This document shows positions 23,570 to 35,209 of a stretch of DNA of 64,000 bases, one piece after another. The notes under the pieces were generated by a model. It had not been told where the DNA came from. It did not search any database and was given only the letters and a program-made list of their open reading frames with translations. The translations under genes and the position numbers were made by a program. The DNA is from Pezicula radicicola (lineage: Eukaryota > Ascomycota > Leotiomycetes > Helotiales > Dermateaceae): contig PDUO01000008.1 in assembly GCA_003008705.1 (NCBI GenBank), positions 1,302,001 to 1,366,000 of the forward strand, in the 5' to 3' direction. How positions within the stretch are numbered: the stretch's first letter is position 1; the number at the start of each line of letters is the position of its first letter.

Positions 23570-24702
23570 TTTGTCTGTTTTCCTGGAGTATTGCGCAGAA
23601 GTGGAGGCCTGTTGGTCCAGTGCAAGTCGAGTAGCTCGGGATTGAAATTGAATTTGTGAATCAGAGTTTTTGCGTAGAAGGTGGCAGTTTGCTTGAGAGG
23701 CTGGAGAACTTTGCTTCGTGTTAGCGGCGATGCGCCATGTACTTGGGGCTGCGAAGTTGTTAAATACCTTGTGGTACTGTCGATTTCCAGAAATGTCCAC
23801 TGGCTCGTGCGTGCTACTTTCCTTGTATGGATGTAGAGCTACTCGTGTAGGCTGTATGGAATCCTCTAGACCCGTAGGTTGGTGGGCTTTGTTACTGCGA
23901 GCATAGTTTCGAGGTCTTGGAGCGTCCTCGCTTAATAGCTATCGCCTTGCGCTTTGCCTTCACCCGCTGACACTCAAAACCAGGAACAGTAATTTAACAC
24001 AGTAAATGAAATCAAAATTTAAAAAGAGCGCAGCTTATCTTGCTATCTTGAGCAATTCAATGTTCTATCAACTACCATTCAAGACACTAACGGCTATATC
24101 GAGAGTTTACAGGGGGCTGAAGGACTTATAGTTTGATGACTTTTTTTTTTGGACGAGATCATAATTAAGTAAAGGACTTGAAGCTTTAGGAGAAGACTAC
24201 ATAGTCGACATACTCATATAACTGAGTCAGTTCCTTAAGTCTGGTGCTGTCCTGCTAGACTAAGATCTATCTGCTGGTGATTAGAACATGAGCTGTATGT
24301 TTCATAGATTCTAGCGAGGACTTACGTTGGTAGTCTTACACGATACTACTTAGGCGCTACTTACGCTCGGTTTACTCTCTATTGCCATTCTGTCCTATAC
24401 TAAGGTTGAAAACTTTCCCCCATCGCCTGCTAGCTCAAAAGCGTAGTTCCATCCGTGGGAACATTCGCTTGACTTATCACAAGGCATATTTCATCAACAC
24501 AATCTGTCCGTCTTCAATATCCACACGTGTACACTCCGTTGACACGGTCTGCTGCATGCATCGTACTCTCTGACGTAGTCTCTTTGCTTAGTTCATTGAC
24601 TTCAGTTTCCGCTATACTTTGATTACTTCTCGCCTTTGAAAGAGCAGGGTGCCTGTGCAAGAGGGGGGATCCCATGTTTTCAGCTCGGCGTTCTAAAGCC
24701 TA
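23570..24702. other. Intergenic region
   Basis: No gene is supported here. There is a T-rich run near 24140-24152 and otherwise ordinary sequence with stops in all frames. Confidence 0.4.
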
Positions 24703-24939
24703 TTGCTCCACCTTGAAGATTTGGAAGGGTTCATCATAGTAAATCTGTATCTTTCCCATAAGTTTGAAGTCACAGACGAATGGCTGTCGGTGGCTGCCAA
24801 TAAAACCGTTGCCGAGGGAAGTAAGAAAAAATGGAAGCCATCAGAAGCACTCTATGTAATTGATGAGATGGTTGCCGAGATCCACAGTGGATGGCAGATC
24901 TGGAGAACATTGGAGGCTTCCATCCACGAGAAATTTTAG
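24703..24939 (+). CDS. Possible gene fragment (weak)
   Basis: A 78-codon frame, opening with TTG rather than ATG, has protein-like composition, ending WQIWRTLEASIHEKF. It meets the tail of the broken STAND-type gene on the other strand. It could be the last exon of a decayed gene or chance. I give it little weight. Confidence 0.15.
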   Translation: MLHLEDLEGFIIVNLYLSHKFEVTDEWLSVAANKTVAEGSKKKWKPSEALYVIDEMVAEIHSGWQIWRTLEASIHEKF

Positions 24940-25530
24940 GTAATGAGTTCCAGGACGGACGTGGATAACCTGAAGATTCTAGGTTCGCCCTCGACTAAAT
25001 GCAACCTATGCTTCAAGTTCCACTGGAATAAAGAGCCAGTTAGCAGCAAGTTAATCGTAACAACATGACTTCCTAGAATCGACCTTAACTGCTTCACGTC
25101 TTCTTTAAACATCATCCTCCATTGCATTCTACGAGGAAATCCCTTGCACTTATTATTTCTGGCATTAAATGTGCCTAGCTGGCCTTGAAACTTCGAGATC
25201 CTATTTACAAATTCTTCCAGTGGTCGCTAGCATGCGAGGCTGTTGCTCGGATCGCATTAAGTTGAATAAGCTCATGTTTTGCTGGTTGGAGATTCTTGGG
25301 CTGGTGAAGTGCGCGGCTGAGGGCCTCGAGTTCTAAAAGAAGGGACTGATAATCGGGAGCTGCTTCTCCATTCTGTGAGATAGGGTAAGACAAATTCGAC
25401 AGGTAGCAAAGACCTATAGTAGTCTTCAATAGGGATGGGAGCTTACCTCTCGAAGCTCGACAGCAATCTGCCCGATTAAGTTTCCAACGGCGAGAAAATC
25501 ACTATTTCCGACGCCGAAAGGAATCGGCAT
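24936..25530 (-). pseudogene. Fungal STAND-type N-terminal domain gene, frameshifted and truncated
   Basis: Exon 1 (25447-25530) begins MPIPFGVGNSDFLAVGNLIG, the typical opening of the fungal N-terminal domain found on NLR-like, ubiquitin-like and zinc-finger proteins. A 74-base GTAAGC-CAG intron leads to exon 2. That frame reads on to SHASDHWKNL and stops at 25205. In the next frame the family sequence continues without a gap: RPLEEFVNRISKFQG, FPRRMQWRMMFKEDVKQLRS and LGSHVVTINLLL, ending at 24936. The switch falls near 25225-25230, where the upstream side lacks any GT donor. A one-base deletion therefore fits better than an intron. Even if restored, the protein would be about 175 residues, much shorter than usual members. 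An assembly error is the alternative. Confidence 0.65.
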
Positions 25531-25815
25531 AGTATCGGCAGGTTATTCGGATATAGGTAATTTATAGTGCTACAAAGTATGTCGTTTTCTTGACCTATAT
25601 TACCGAGACTCTTCTATTTATTCCGGCAGCTAACATGTTCCTTAAATTTGCTTTGACGTGGCTACGGTAGCCAAATATAAAGAGACGATCACACCCTGTC
25701 TCAGCTAAACAGCTCCAGTAAAGGAAAGGATGGCCAATAAAAACTTACACCTCACTCATCAATCACCAAGGCCTTTAATTTCTTTATTTTGCACTGAATG
25801 CTTGTTAATTTTGCT

Positions 25816-26532
25816 CTACAACACCTTCGGGCGCATCAAGGACAATAACTTAATAGGCTGCTTTTTCGGTGGTGTCAAAGTGACACTAGGCACCGGTGCT
25901 TTACTCTTCTCAACAGCCACCTGTGAAGGTGCAACCAGAATCTCCTCCTGCACAACTTTCTCACCACCCTTCATGATAACCTCAACTCCTGCTTCAACCT
26001 TCTCCTGATACGCAAATGTGTCTTGTTCTGTATGTAAATCCACCTTCGAATCCATACTTTCCTGAATCTCATTGGGCTTAAAAATATCATCTGGAACCTC
26101 ATGCACCTCATTTTCCTCCTCGTGTTCATCCGAATCATAAGTCAGAGAAGGAGCATCACGTTCTGAGTGTCGATCGTCTTCATGATCCTCCTCTCCCTCC
26201 TGATATTGATCTTCGGAATCATATAATACATCCACAGGTTCCATCCCATCACTCGTCATTTTAGACAATGCTTGTCTCTCCTTCTTTGCTTTATATTTGA
26301 TGCCTGCCCGGTGGTTATTCTTTCTCGCTCCTGAGACTGAAGACGATGAACTCATAGCGCTTGAGGGTGTTGATGGTGTTAGAGCACCGGATGCCTTTCT
26401 TTCTCTACGTGCCCGCTCTCTTGCTCCTCCGCGGTGGTTCTTCCGATGATGGCTTGCCTGTGATGGCGTAGGAGAGGCAGGCCCACTACCCTCTTGATTG
26501 GGAACGGCCAGCGTAGTTGTTACTGTCTCCAT
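25816..26532 (-). CDS. Acidic disordered protein with two basic motif copies
   Basis: This single-exon frame of 238 residues begins METVTTTLAVPNQEGSG. Residues about 28-50 (HHRKNHRGGARERARRERKA) and 69-90 (ARKNNHRAGIKYKAKKERQA) share the pattern RKN-HR-G-A-ER-A. These look like two copies of one basic motif, possibly for nucleic-acid binding or nuclear localisation. A long Asp/Glu-rich stretch follows, then a Val/Pro/Lys-rich tail ending KLLSLMRPKVL. No folded domain or family is recognised. The length without stops and the biased composition favour a real gene. Confidence 0.6.
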   Translation of the reverse strand: METVTTTLAVPNQEGSGPASPTPSQASHHRKNHRGGARERARRERKASGALTPSTPSSAMSSSSSVSGARKNNHRAGIKYKAKKERQALSKMTSDGMEPVDVLYDSEDQYQEGEEDHEDDRHSERDAPSLTYDSDEHEEENEVHEVPDDIFKPNEIQESMDSKVDLHTEQDTFAYQEKVEAGVEVIMKGGEKVVQEEILVAPSQVAVEKSKAPVPSVTLTPPKKQPIKLLSLMRPKVL

Positions 26533-27906
26533 TATGTTATTCGAGAAATTGATTGCTCCTACTACTTTGAATCAGTTATGCTTTCTTGGCATTAAACGGT
26601 GAGAAAACTACCTTGAAGTGGTTTTGTATTGATACTGATCAGTCTGTACAAGTGTAACTTTGCTCGTTCTCCAGGAAACCAAAAACTCAGTGCAGTAGTT
26701 AAAGATTAAAAAGAGAAACTCCTCCCCAATCCTCCCAGATAAATCCAGCCAGCTCAAACATCTCGCAATTCATGCGATTAAGGACAAGCATGCAGGCGAT
26801 TCCGGGTTCCGAAGTCACAATGACATTGGTCAGATATCAGACGTTTCGTTTCGAACATCAAACGGAATCCCCCACGGCGAATCACGAGGCGTTTTAGCAT
26901 AGCCTTGATAACTACTCGTGAGACTGCTTGCCCCTGTATAACCCAATGGTGTAACCCAGCCTCGAGCCGCATAATCAGACTCGTAATGCCAACATGCAAG
27001 CCTCAAAAGCAACGTGGACCGAAATCCGACAACGTCGCTTAATTGAAAAGGGGTATCTCGCCCTCGCTAAAGGAACATTCGCTGCTCTGTAGCCAAAGTT
27101 TGGACAGAACTTAGGATAAAAGAGCCTGCCTAGTAAAGTAATTCTTTAACTTCGCGGAAAATAATCTGCTATTCAAATTTCGAGAACTTAAGTTGTCTTT
27201 TGTAATCTGCGCTAGCACTCAATTCAGCGATGCTGCACAAGCAGGATGCAAGGGGAAGTTAGAATTACAATCTAAAGAGTTGAGGATACAAGGGTACAAG
27301 AAGTCATCGCGGCTAGGAAAACGCCCGTATTGCAAGCCTCTAGAAAGTAGTAACACAGTAGCGTAACTTGGTCACTCTCGAGTCTTCATTAGAAAATGTA
27401 AATATGCACATTATTGGCTAGAGCTGGAGAGTTGCTGCTTTGGAAATTTTTAATGTAAAAGGACCATACAACAAGCGTGGATAGTTAGTTCCATTCTAGC
27501 TAACAAATGTAAAGTACCAGACAATAATTATATTATCGAATCAAAAAAGACAGAATAAAGCGGAAATTGTGTCTCATAGTCTAATTTACGACGAGATGAC
27601 TATTACATTTATGTGGTCATATAGTATATCCTAGAAGTATTGTATATTAAGGATTCACTATGACGGTGCTTTTACTCCTACCTTTAATATACAACATCAG
27701 ACCTGGTGGGGTTTGAATTTGTCTGCTCCAACGCTAATAGCGTCCTGATTAATGAATTTGTGACTACCTATACTGTATCCAAGTAAATGATGTTGTCCAT
27801 CTAGTGCAATTATAACGGAGTCAATAGTCGGGCTCCAAGTATTGGTTTGCTCTTGTTACTAAGTGATTAAGATTTCAGCGGAGTATATGGATCCTCACTT
27901 AAGATA
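26533..27906. other. Intergenic region with AT-rich part
   Basis: The 27380-27680 stretch is AT-rich with no open frame. Small minus-strand frames near 26780-27010 lack coding character. No tRNA or mobile element is seen. Confidence 0.4.
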
Positions 27907-28016
27907 GTAATCCTGACTTGGTGCCAAACTGGGCTTCAATACGTAGTGACCCAGCTATCGTCAGTAATCCAGGAAGTCTGAGTGACCCAGAAAGTTCCAG
28001 TAACCCAGAAAATTCG
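27907..28016 (+). repeat. 18-base tandem repeat
   Basis: Four adjacent, imperfect 18-base units start AGTGACCC or AGTAAYCC at 27945, 27963, 27981 and 27999, with a fifth at 27907. Read in one frame they encode a six-residue repeat of the form S-D/N-P plus three variable residues. That frame has no start codon and does not connect to the gene downstream. Confidence 0.7.
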
Positions 28017-28150
28017 CACCAAACCTGCGGAGGAATGATATTCCCACAATCGCATATTCACCAGCCTCAACCTCCGCAACAACTCCCACAACGACCACGG
28101 CCATCTCCACAAACCTTTCAATCTCCTCATCTAAGCCATTTTTTCTTATT

Positions 28151-30603
28151 ATGGGCGAGGATCATCACTTGTTGTTTGTAATTGCCAAGGTGGGCGGTCG
28201 CTATCATAGTCTTGCTGTGGTGGACCATTATCGTCTCTGTGGCTATACGGCTCTCAGAACTTGTCTTCATCTTCGTCAGATCTTCCAGAGTCCAGAGAAC
28301 CGTCTCGCTCTGGAACATGAGCTCCGTGAAGCTTCGAGTTTACCTGCTCGTATGGGAGAAGGCAGCCCCACAGACAAGCACATCCAGCCCTTCCCCTTCA
28401 TCCTCACCAGCCTCCTCTTAGGCGCTTCTTTGAACGTCGACGTAGCCCAATACCCGGTTATACCTGAGTCTTATGACTTGTGGTTCGAAGAAGTATACGA
28501 TGTGAATGGGCTCACTGTACTTGATATCACAGACCTGGATTGCGTTCGGTACTGCTTTGTCCACTTCCAAGGCATTATATTGTCAGAGGTTCAGCTAAGG
28601 ACTCCACTATCTGCTGCTCAATATATGTGTAGGTTTACTGGTTTGTCTCGACAACATAGGTACTTGGAAGCTGAAGAGTTCTACTATGATAAAGTCAAGG
28701 ATTCTGATGACTTTAAACCCCTACTTGAACAGTTCGACGGTTATAAATTGATCGACGTCAGTACCATACGCAGTGTTTGGCCATTCGAAGACGAGGATTA
28801 CTGGGAAGAAAATAACGACCCCAATCATCGTGCAGAAGCAGAGCCAGGTATGTGTCATCCAAGCACATAACCACCGAAAAGAACAGAATGATTGCTAAAT
28901 CTCTCACATAGCCAGAACCAAAATGGAAACTTCCACGAAGCCTCTGAGGGCTATCGCAATGAGCATACTCCTCGATAGTATTTTCCAGAACCCGAATTTC
29001 GACTTGTCAACCATCGAAGATGCAAAACTCCTGTACGATTTCTATCCTTCTGTCAAAGAAAGACTCTATTCAGATCCAAGCGCCGTCGCGAAATCCGGAA
29101 CTGCTCGAAAGCTGTTGACGGAAGTGCTCGAAAAGGAAACAATAATCGATCTAAGTCCTTTCAACTTGACAACAAGCCAGATTATGGAGATTATTACTGG
29201 TAGAGATGAATCTTGCCATCTGGAGGTATTGAGCCTTTCGGGAAATAAAAATGTTGATGAAGATCTCATGAAGACGTTGATTGAGCATTGTCCTCGTCTG
29301 CGAGTTCTTCATCTTCTCAACACCCCCCAGATACCACTTGATAGAAAGATCGCCTTGCTTAAGGGCACTAGTGTCACGGATTTATATGACACAGATATCT
29401 TTGCCCAACCCTTCTTTTCTGCAGAGACCAGGCCCCGCTATGGCTCTGATAACTCCAATACAGACGAGTAAGTTTATTTTCTACCAACAGAGCTCTATCG
29501 GAGGTTTCTTTAAGTTGATTTGTGGCGGGCAATTTTGAGTTATATGATACAGCTCAAGGGTGCAAGATAGCCATGGCTAACAGACTTTGGGGCAGTGACA
29601 CAAGTTCCATCACAACTCCAGATTTCATTACGGCACCCACCAAACAATTGATCCTGGTCAGGTACAGTGAAAGCGCAGGACACGAAAATAGGGAGTATGG
29701 TTGTGGATACCAAGTTGCTGTCCCCATCGCAGATACCAACCTGTCTCTCTTGTCTGTTCTACTGTGCGTACGGAACTTCATACAGAAGTACTTACTTGAG
29801 CAGAGGGACAAGTACCTGGGTGCGTATAGCGGATTTAACTTTCTGATGCTGGCTTTAGCATTTGAGCTTGGACTTCCAGGCCGCGCTCTCGGTATGTATG
29901 CTGTGAAGAAGTAATTTAAGCAAGTATACGCTAACTCATCTACCAGAAACTTCTTTCCCGGAAAAGTCTCAAATTACCACAAAAGGAGCCGAAGCATCAG
30001 AGTCAAGAACATATGAGGGACTTTCCAGCTACAAGGTCTACCCAATACCTCGCACGATGTACACTCATAGCTTTACAAATTCCCTCTATTATTACAGAGG
30101 GCCTCTAACAATTGAACCCATTCGTGCAAAGGAATGGTCCCTTTTATTTATCTCGAATGTTAAAGGATCTGTTAGGTGCAGATATGCTTTTGTTACTAGA
30201 GACGACTCAGTAAGGTTCGTGCCTGTTTTATTTACGTTCTCTATTTGTACAATACTAATTTAAGTAATTTACTTAACTTGTGGAATTCTTATTACTAAGG
30301 AATCGAACTAATAAATATTTCACTAGTACAAGAACAACATCAGACACCACTACCACAAACGCTGAATCAAGTCCCAAATATGTTATCGCAGACATCGAAG
30401 AGTTTCTGAACCAAACCATGCCTGGCGACGACAAAGCAGTAACTTGGCATGAGATAGTTCGTGTTTGGAAGACACACAGACCTGCGTTAGATCATCCTTG
30501 GAGAAGCGGACCGGAGAATGCACTCGACCAGAATTTGCATTTCTGCAGTCTCGAAGAAGTGGAGAAGGAATTGAGCATTGTCGAGTTTCACGGTGAAGAC
30601 TAA
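28151..30603 (+). CDS. Uncharacterised fungal protein with leucine-rich-repeat-like part
   Basis: Five exons (28151-28847, 28912-29467, 29584-29891, 29947-30214, 30327-30603) sum to 701 codons plus stop. The first exon begins MGEDHHLLFVIAKVGGRY. The frame is open further upstream but has no ATG there, so an extra 5' exon remains possible. Exon 2 carries a stretch like leucine-rich repeats (LEVLSLSGNKNVDEDLMKTL then LRVLHLLNTPQIPL). The rest (GCGYQVAVPIADTNLSLL, YSGFNFLMLALAFELGLPGR) matches nothing I know. Introns 1, 3 and 4 are well formed. The acceptor of intron 2 is uncertain: joining at 29584 keeps frame, as does an 11-base micro-exon at about 29493-29503. Confidence 0.65.
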
Positions 30604-31703
30604 GAGTGTATGGTTGTAGATATTACTCCTCTCTAGCGGCTTAGTACAATTCCATAGAGAATTTTATGAAGTCCTACTTTCTATTACAGTGACAGTCAAG
30701 TGAGAGTCTGGTATTATTAATTTGTTACTTGGTCTCAGTAACCCACCTTTAGGTTGCTCACTCTGCTTAAGTGACTAACTTCATTTAGGCCACTAACTTA
30801 TTTTGGGCAGCTACTTTTAATTTCAGTTGAGTAACCAATTTGATGTAATACGCAAGCACTCGCTCCGCCTAAGCAACTTGCTCTACTCAAGTACCTTACT
30901 TAAACACTTAACTAACCCACTCAACTCTTACGTAACTAACCCTCTACGAGTCCACCTTGCTTTATAACCGCCACCCCCAAAAGGAAAAATGACAGTTATA
31001 TCACAACAGAAACCTGTAAGTATGTGTCACTAGCGTCTTTTTTTTATTAAAAAAAAGGAGGCAACTACTATATTAAATTAAGCTATCTTATATATATATA
31101 TATATATTAATTCCGTAACCCTTTATATAGAAGAAAGCCATCACACCCAAACCAAGAAGAATGGCCATTTTTCACTAAGCGACGACCTAATTCACAACGC
31201 TTGCTCCTTCAACTGCATTTCTAACTTCCCACCAATTCTCCACTTCAAGCAAGACATTAAAAGATCAGAGAGCCAAACTATGGCAAGCTTTGAGGGTCGG
31301 TTAATTACTAATATTTTATTTCGATTTATGATTCGTAAACACATCAGAGATCTATGTACTGCACCACCAAGGAGGAACTTGTACATAATCTATAAAAAAC
31401 ATAGATTCCATCAAATATGAAAATCCAACAGTCAACAGGCAAAAGCAAAAAGGTATAGTGGGTAGTGGTTGGTATGAAGCTTTACCACGCCATGGGTATC
31501 CAAACCAAACAACATCGAATGAATCATCGTGAAAGATCTAAATGCAACCCGCGACAGCCCGCCAGCCTAGTTTCTCCAAATGAGAAGATTGAGAGAAGTA
31601 ACACCTCCATCCGTGAAATGCATATTCAGAACATCCTTCGTTATATTAATCGTACTTGTGCCACATCCATTCATCTACTCGTATCATTTCACTGGTCGGT
31701 CCG
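30604..31703. other. AT-rich spacer with a TA microsatellite
   Basis: The sequence is rich in CTTA/TAAG words (for example ACTTACTTAA-like strings near 30880-30930) and includes a TA dinucleotide run at 31091-31108. No frame looks coding. It separates the converging LRR-like and coiled-coil genes and may be decayed repeat DNA. Confidence 0.5.
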
Positions 31704-33678
31704 TCATTCCTGGATGGCTTCGCCAGTCGGGGTATCTTCCTTCTTGGCAAACGCTGTTGCTGCCCATCCCATCCAACTTGCTCTCTTATTGGTGGCGTCG
31801 TCACTGAGCTTCCGCTGAGCTTCCGCATTATCTTGAACAAGTCTGAGAGGCCGTGGGCCTTTACCTCCAGCGAATGTCGTCTGTTTCTCGGCCCGAGGAG
31901 GGCTATTACCGGTTGGGGGAGTCGTAACACCACTGTCGCCGCTCGTGCTGCTCGTCTCGCTTTTCATGCCGGGAAAGTTCCCAGACGTACCATTCTGTCC
32001 TGCACTTGGAACCCGCGCAGCAGCATTGGGGTTACCGGCGAGGGCCGGTGGAGTAAAGAAGGACTGACTATGTCGAGGGGTCTGGGGACCTTGGAGAGGA
32101 GGGGAATTTTGCGGTGGTTGGCCGCGATACATTTGGTTCACGACAGAAGCGGCACCGCCGGTATACTGTTCGCTCATGGGTCGGCCAGCTCGAAAGCTGG
32201 AAGAGCGGCCGAAGGGAATGCTGGGTGCGGTATCTGGATCAGTAAAAGCGGAGTGGCTTTGATGCACAACGGATTGAGGTCTCTGTTTTCTGCCTCCCAT
32301 AGCTACGGACTTGGCTCGTTGAAGAATTGAAGCACCACTTGCTTGTTCTTTAGGTGGGGCCGGAAGGTCTTTGTCAGTGTTGGCTCCGCTAATAGGACGA
32401 GGCTTGGGCTTGAAGTCCGAGGATTGGTCCAAGATAGCCTCGAAGTCTGAGTGCTCTAGCAATCTCTCGATGATCTTGTTGATGTAGAGGGTAAGGGCCT
32501 TGTTTGAATCCTTTGCTGACTTGAGCTCAGCTTCCAGACGTCTGTAGTTATCGCTTTCTCCTTCCGCTGCATCGTTGAGTTCATCCGCTAGACTCGTTGC
32601 GACGGCTGGTGTCCGACCTTCAAGTGCGCTCAGCGCATCTTCATTTGTGGCTGTACTGTGGAAACCAAAATGGTCTTTAGCAAAATCTTCGAGATTCAGG
32701 GTCTTCTCTGAAAGAAGGAGTTGAAAGCTCTCGTTGTCTTCCATCAATCTCGCATTGTTCATTCGGGCTTCCAACAACAACCTCTCTACCTCATGCAGTC
32801 TTCCACCTCCCATGTTCTCAGATTCCACAAGCTTTATTTGTGCCTCTGCCAACTCCAATCGGAGGGATTCGATCAACCTGTCTTTCTGTAGGACCAACTT
32901 CGAGTTGCTTCGGGAATCACTTCGACTGAGGGCAGATGGCGGTGCGAATTGGTTTTCCACGCTGGGCGATGTGTTGTTTGCTGTTGTCAAGTTAGTATGG
33001 AGTTCTACAAGGCAAAATAATACATAACTTACAGTGGCGTGATAATCTGTGTTCCTCCTCAACATTATTCCTCTGGTTCAAACTGTCCTTCAACCTCTGA
33101 ATAATGATCTGCATTTCCTCCTCGCGATTGGTCATTTCCTCCCTCTCCTTTGTCATGGAACTTCTCTCGGCTTCGTAAATTGACTCCATCTCACGCTTCT
33201 GTCGTAGAGCGTCCCTTTTCTCATTCTCCAAGGTCTCGATCCGCTCATCGCTCTCGTGGAGTTTTTCTTCTAGTTTGCCCTGCTCCCGTATGGCCTCATC
33301 AAGCCGTGATTCCAGTACCTGAGTTTGTTTTTGAAACTGTTCGGAGACCGTTTCGGCCTTGCGAAGTTGGTCCTTCAGATCATCCAATAGAGCGACTGTC
33401 TCTGCTCGAGCGTCATCATCTAGCTCCGAGGCCGTACTAGTTGTCGTGAGATTGGAGCCAGGTCTCTGCACCGCTGCAGCGCGAGCAGATGTTGGAGTGC
33501 CGCCCCTGATTGAGCGTGTTCGAGCGACGCCGTTGCCGTTGGTGGTTGTCGAAGAAGGAGTTGGCGACCGCGTTGAACCGCGACCAGTAGGGGAATGTGA
33601 TAGTGGTGATGGGTCGGTCGAAGGACGACGACCAGGCGTTGTGCTGGCCGGCGGCGGTTTCTTTGCAGCCGCAGACAT
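31704..33678 (-). CDS. Coiled-coil protein (fungal M-protein-repeat-like)
   Basis: Two exons (33033-33678, 31704-32980) give 640 residues. The intron has GTAAGT, ACTAAC and CAG. The N-terminus is Pro/Ser/Thr/Arg-rich and disordered. A long heptad-type coiled coil runs from about residue 90 to 210 (LLDDLKDQLRKAETVSEQFQ, many E/K/R) and resumes around residues 235-290 and 345-385 after a short break at the intron. The C-terminal 250 residues are disordered and Ser/Pro-rich, ending with KRASWMGWAATAF, a short hydrophobic motif typical of this fungal group. Such proteins are often named after streptococcal M protein only because of heptad similarity. A cytoskeletal, septal or Golgi role is possible but not shown. 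Confidence 0.8.
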
Positions 33679-35125
33679 GATTGTGATGTAGGTATTTGCT
33701 GGAAGGAGCTTAAAGGGGTGGGGGAGGAGTTGTTTTTGTTGTTGTTATGGAATGTTGGTGTGTTGTCAATGCTTTCTAGGTCCCGGTTGACAATTCGCGT
33801 GAAGGAGCCTGGGGGCTGGAATTGCCGATAAGTGAGAGCTATTATTACCTATGCTGGCTCAGGCTTGGAAACCCTCTGCGCCTCAAGTAACTAGTCGAAT
33901 CGTCGCAATTGCTCAGCTAGCTGATTTGGGGATTGGGTGGCAATGAACGTTTATTCAGAAATAGGTAAGGTACGTAAGGGAAATAATAATAATAGGTAGG
34001 TGTAGTAGGTAGGCCAAACAAGACCATAGAAAGAGTAGGTTAGAGGGAAAAGGGGCTTGGAGATAGCTTGAGTCAACTCAGGAGACTGTGTGTTATTGTT
34101 ATTGTTATTTTTATTACCTGACTTTATTGAATGTTTAGATTGAGGACTCATATTCGCGTGTCTTTTGTGGCTCGTGGTCTCTCTCCTTCTCCCTTTTCCC
34201 TTCTCATCCCAGTAGCAAGTGGTCCTTAACTACAGGTTGAGGTAATATCAAACTCACTGCAGTACGGTACCTTACCTACTCTATCTAGGTCATACACGTT
34301 CGTTCCATTCATCCATCGAGCTCCGAATGCAGGGAATCTCCGGTTTTTCATGCAGATTGAAACAACTTTATAACCCGGCGAAGACCAGGGATGCTTGGGG
34401 AAGATCTGCCTTTGTCCGCCTCAGGTTGGTAGCAAAGCTTCCGCACTGAAGCACACAGGGCTGCATCATGCCATCATCCCAAGTTAGGGTTACCAAGTGT
34501 ACCGAGTTAGGGGTGCGTGGCAGGCGTGGTACCGTACCTTTCGTACCATAAGTCTACGTCGCAACATGCATGAGCTGCTTTTTGAGTTGCACAAGTCGCA
34601 TCCAAACTGCTGATACAAGCTTTGAAAGGTGACTAGAATGTTCCAGATATTTGGTGCGTGACATGGGATGGACGTTGCAATCCATACCTACTGTACTGTA
34701 CGAAGAGGGTTACCGTACACCTGGATCTTAACATGGTTGCAAGCGATGTTAGAGAGCGAGTGAAGTGAAGTTATATTGCCGTAGAAGCATTTCAGATAAC
34801 AATGTTAGTTGAAATGTAGATACGTAGGTAGTGAGCTAAAGAGCAAGTAATTAAATAGTAAAGAGAAGAGAAGGTAAGCTGAAGACTTTCAAGAGTAGAG
34901 TACCTTCTTTACTCTGTACGGAAGTACTGAAGAGACGGGAGTTGATGGGACCGGGTCATGTGACTAAAGTTCACGGACGAATATATGACCGTTCCGCCCC
35001 GCGCGAACTCTTGGCATACCACACAAAATATTCTTCCATTCTCGCAGCGCAAAAACACCACAACACCACGAACTTCTGTCCGACCCAACCAACAACATCA
35101 CCACCTGTGTCCAGAGATTAGCAAC
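33679..35125. other. Divergent promoter region
   Basis: This lies between the coiled-coil gene (minus) and the eL30 gene (plus). It holds short AAT/TTA microsatellites (about 33981-33993 and 34090-34113) and many GGTACC/TAGGTA-type words. No gene is supported. Confidence 0.45.
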
Positions 35126-35189
35126 GTAGGCAGCATATTTCTTTGTTTTCGAATCCTTGAAACACGGTACTAACTTGTTGAAGGTCTAG
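35126..35189 (+). other. Probable 5' untranslated intron of the eL30 gene
   Basis: A GTAGGC donor, a perfect ACTAAC branch site and a TCTAG acceptor lie 20 bases before the ATG. Leader introns are common in fungal ribosomal protein genes. Confidence 0.5.
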
Positions 35190-35209
35190 GAGGACACCCA
35201 ACCGATACA

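Noticed and set aside
27936..28318. Minus-strand frames with Pro/Gln/Asp-rich products
   Set aside because: They are antisense to the in-frame start of the LRR-like gene and are broken by stops; the plus-strand frame joins four well-formed downstream exons.
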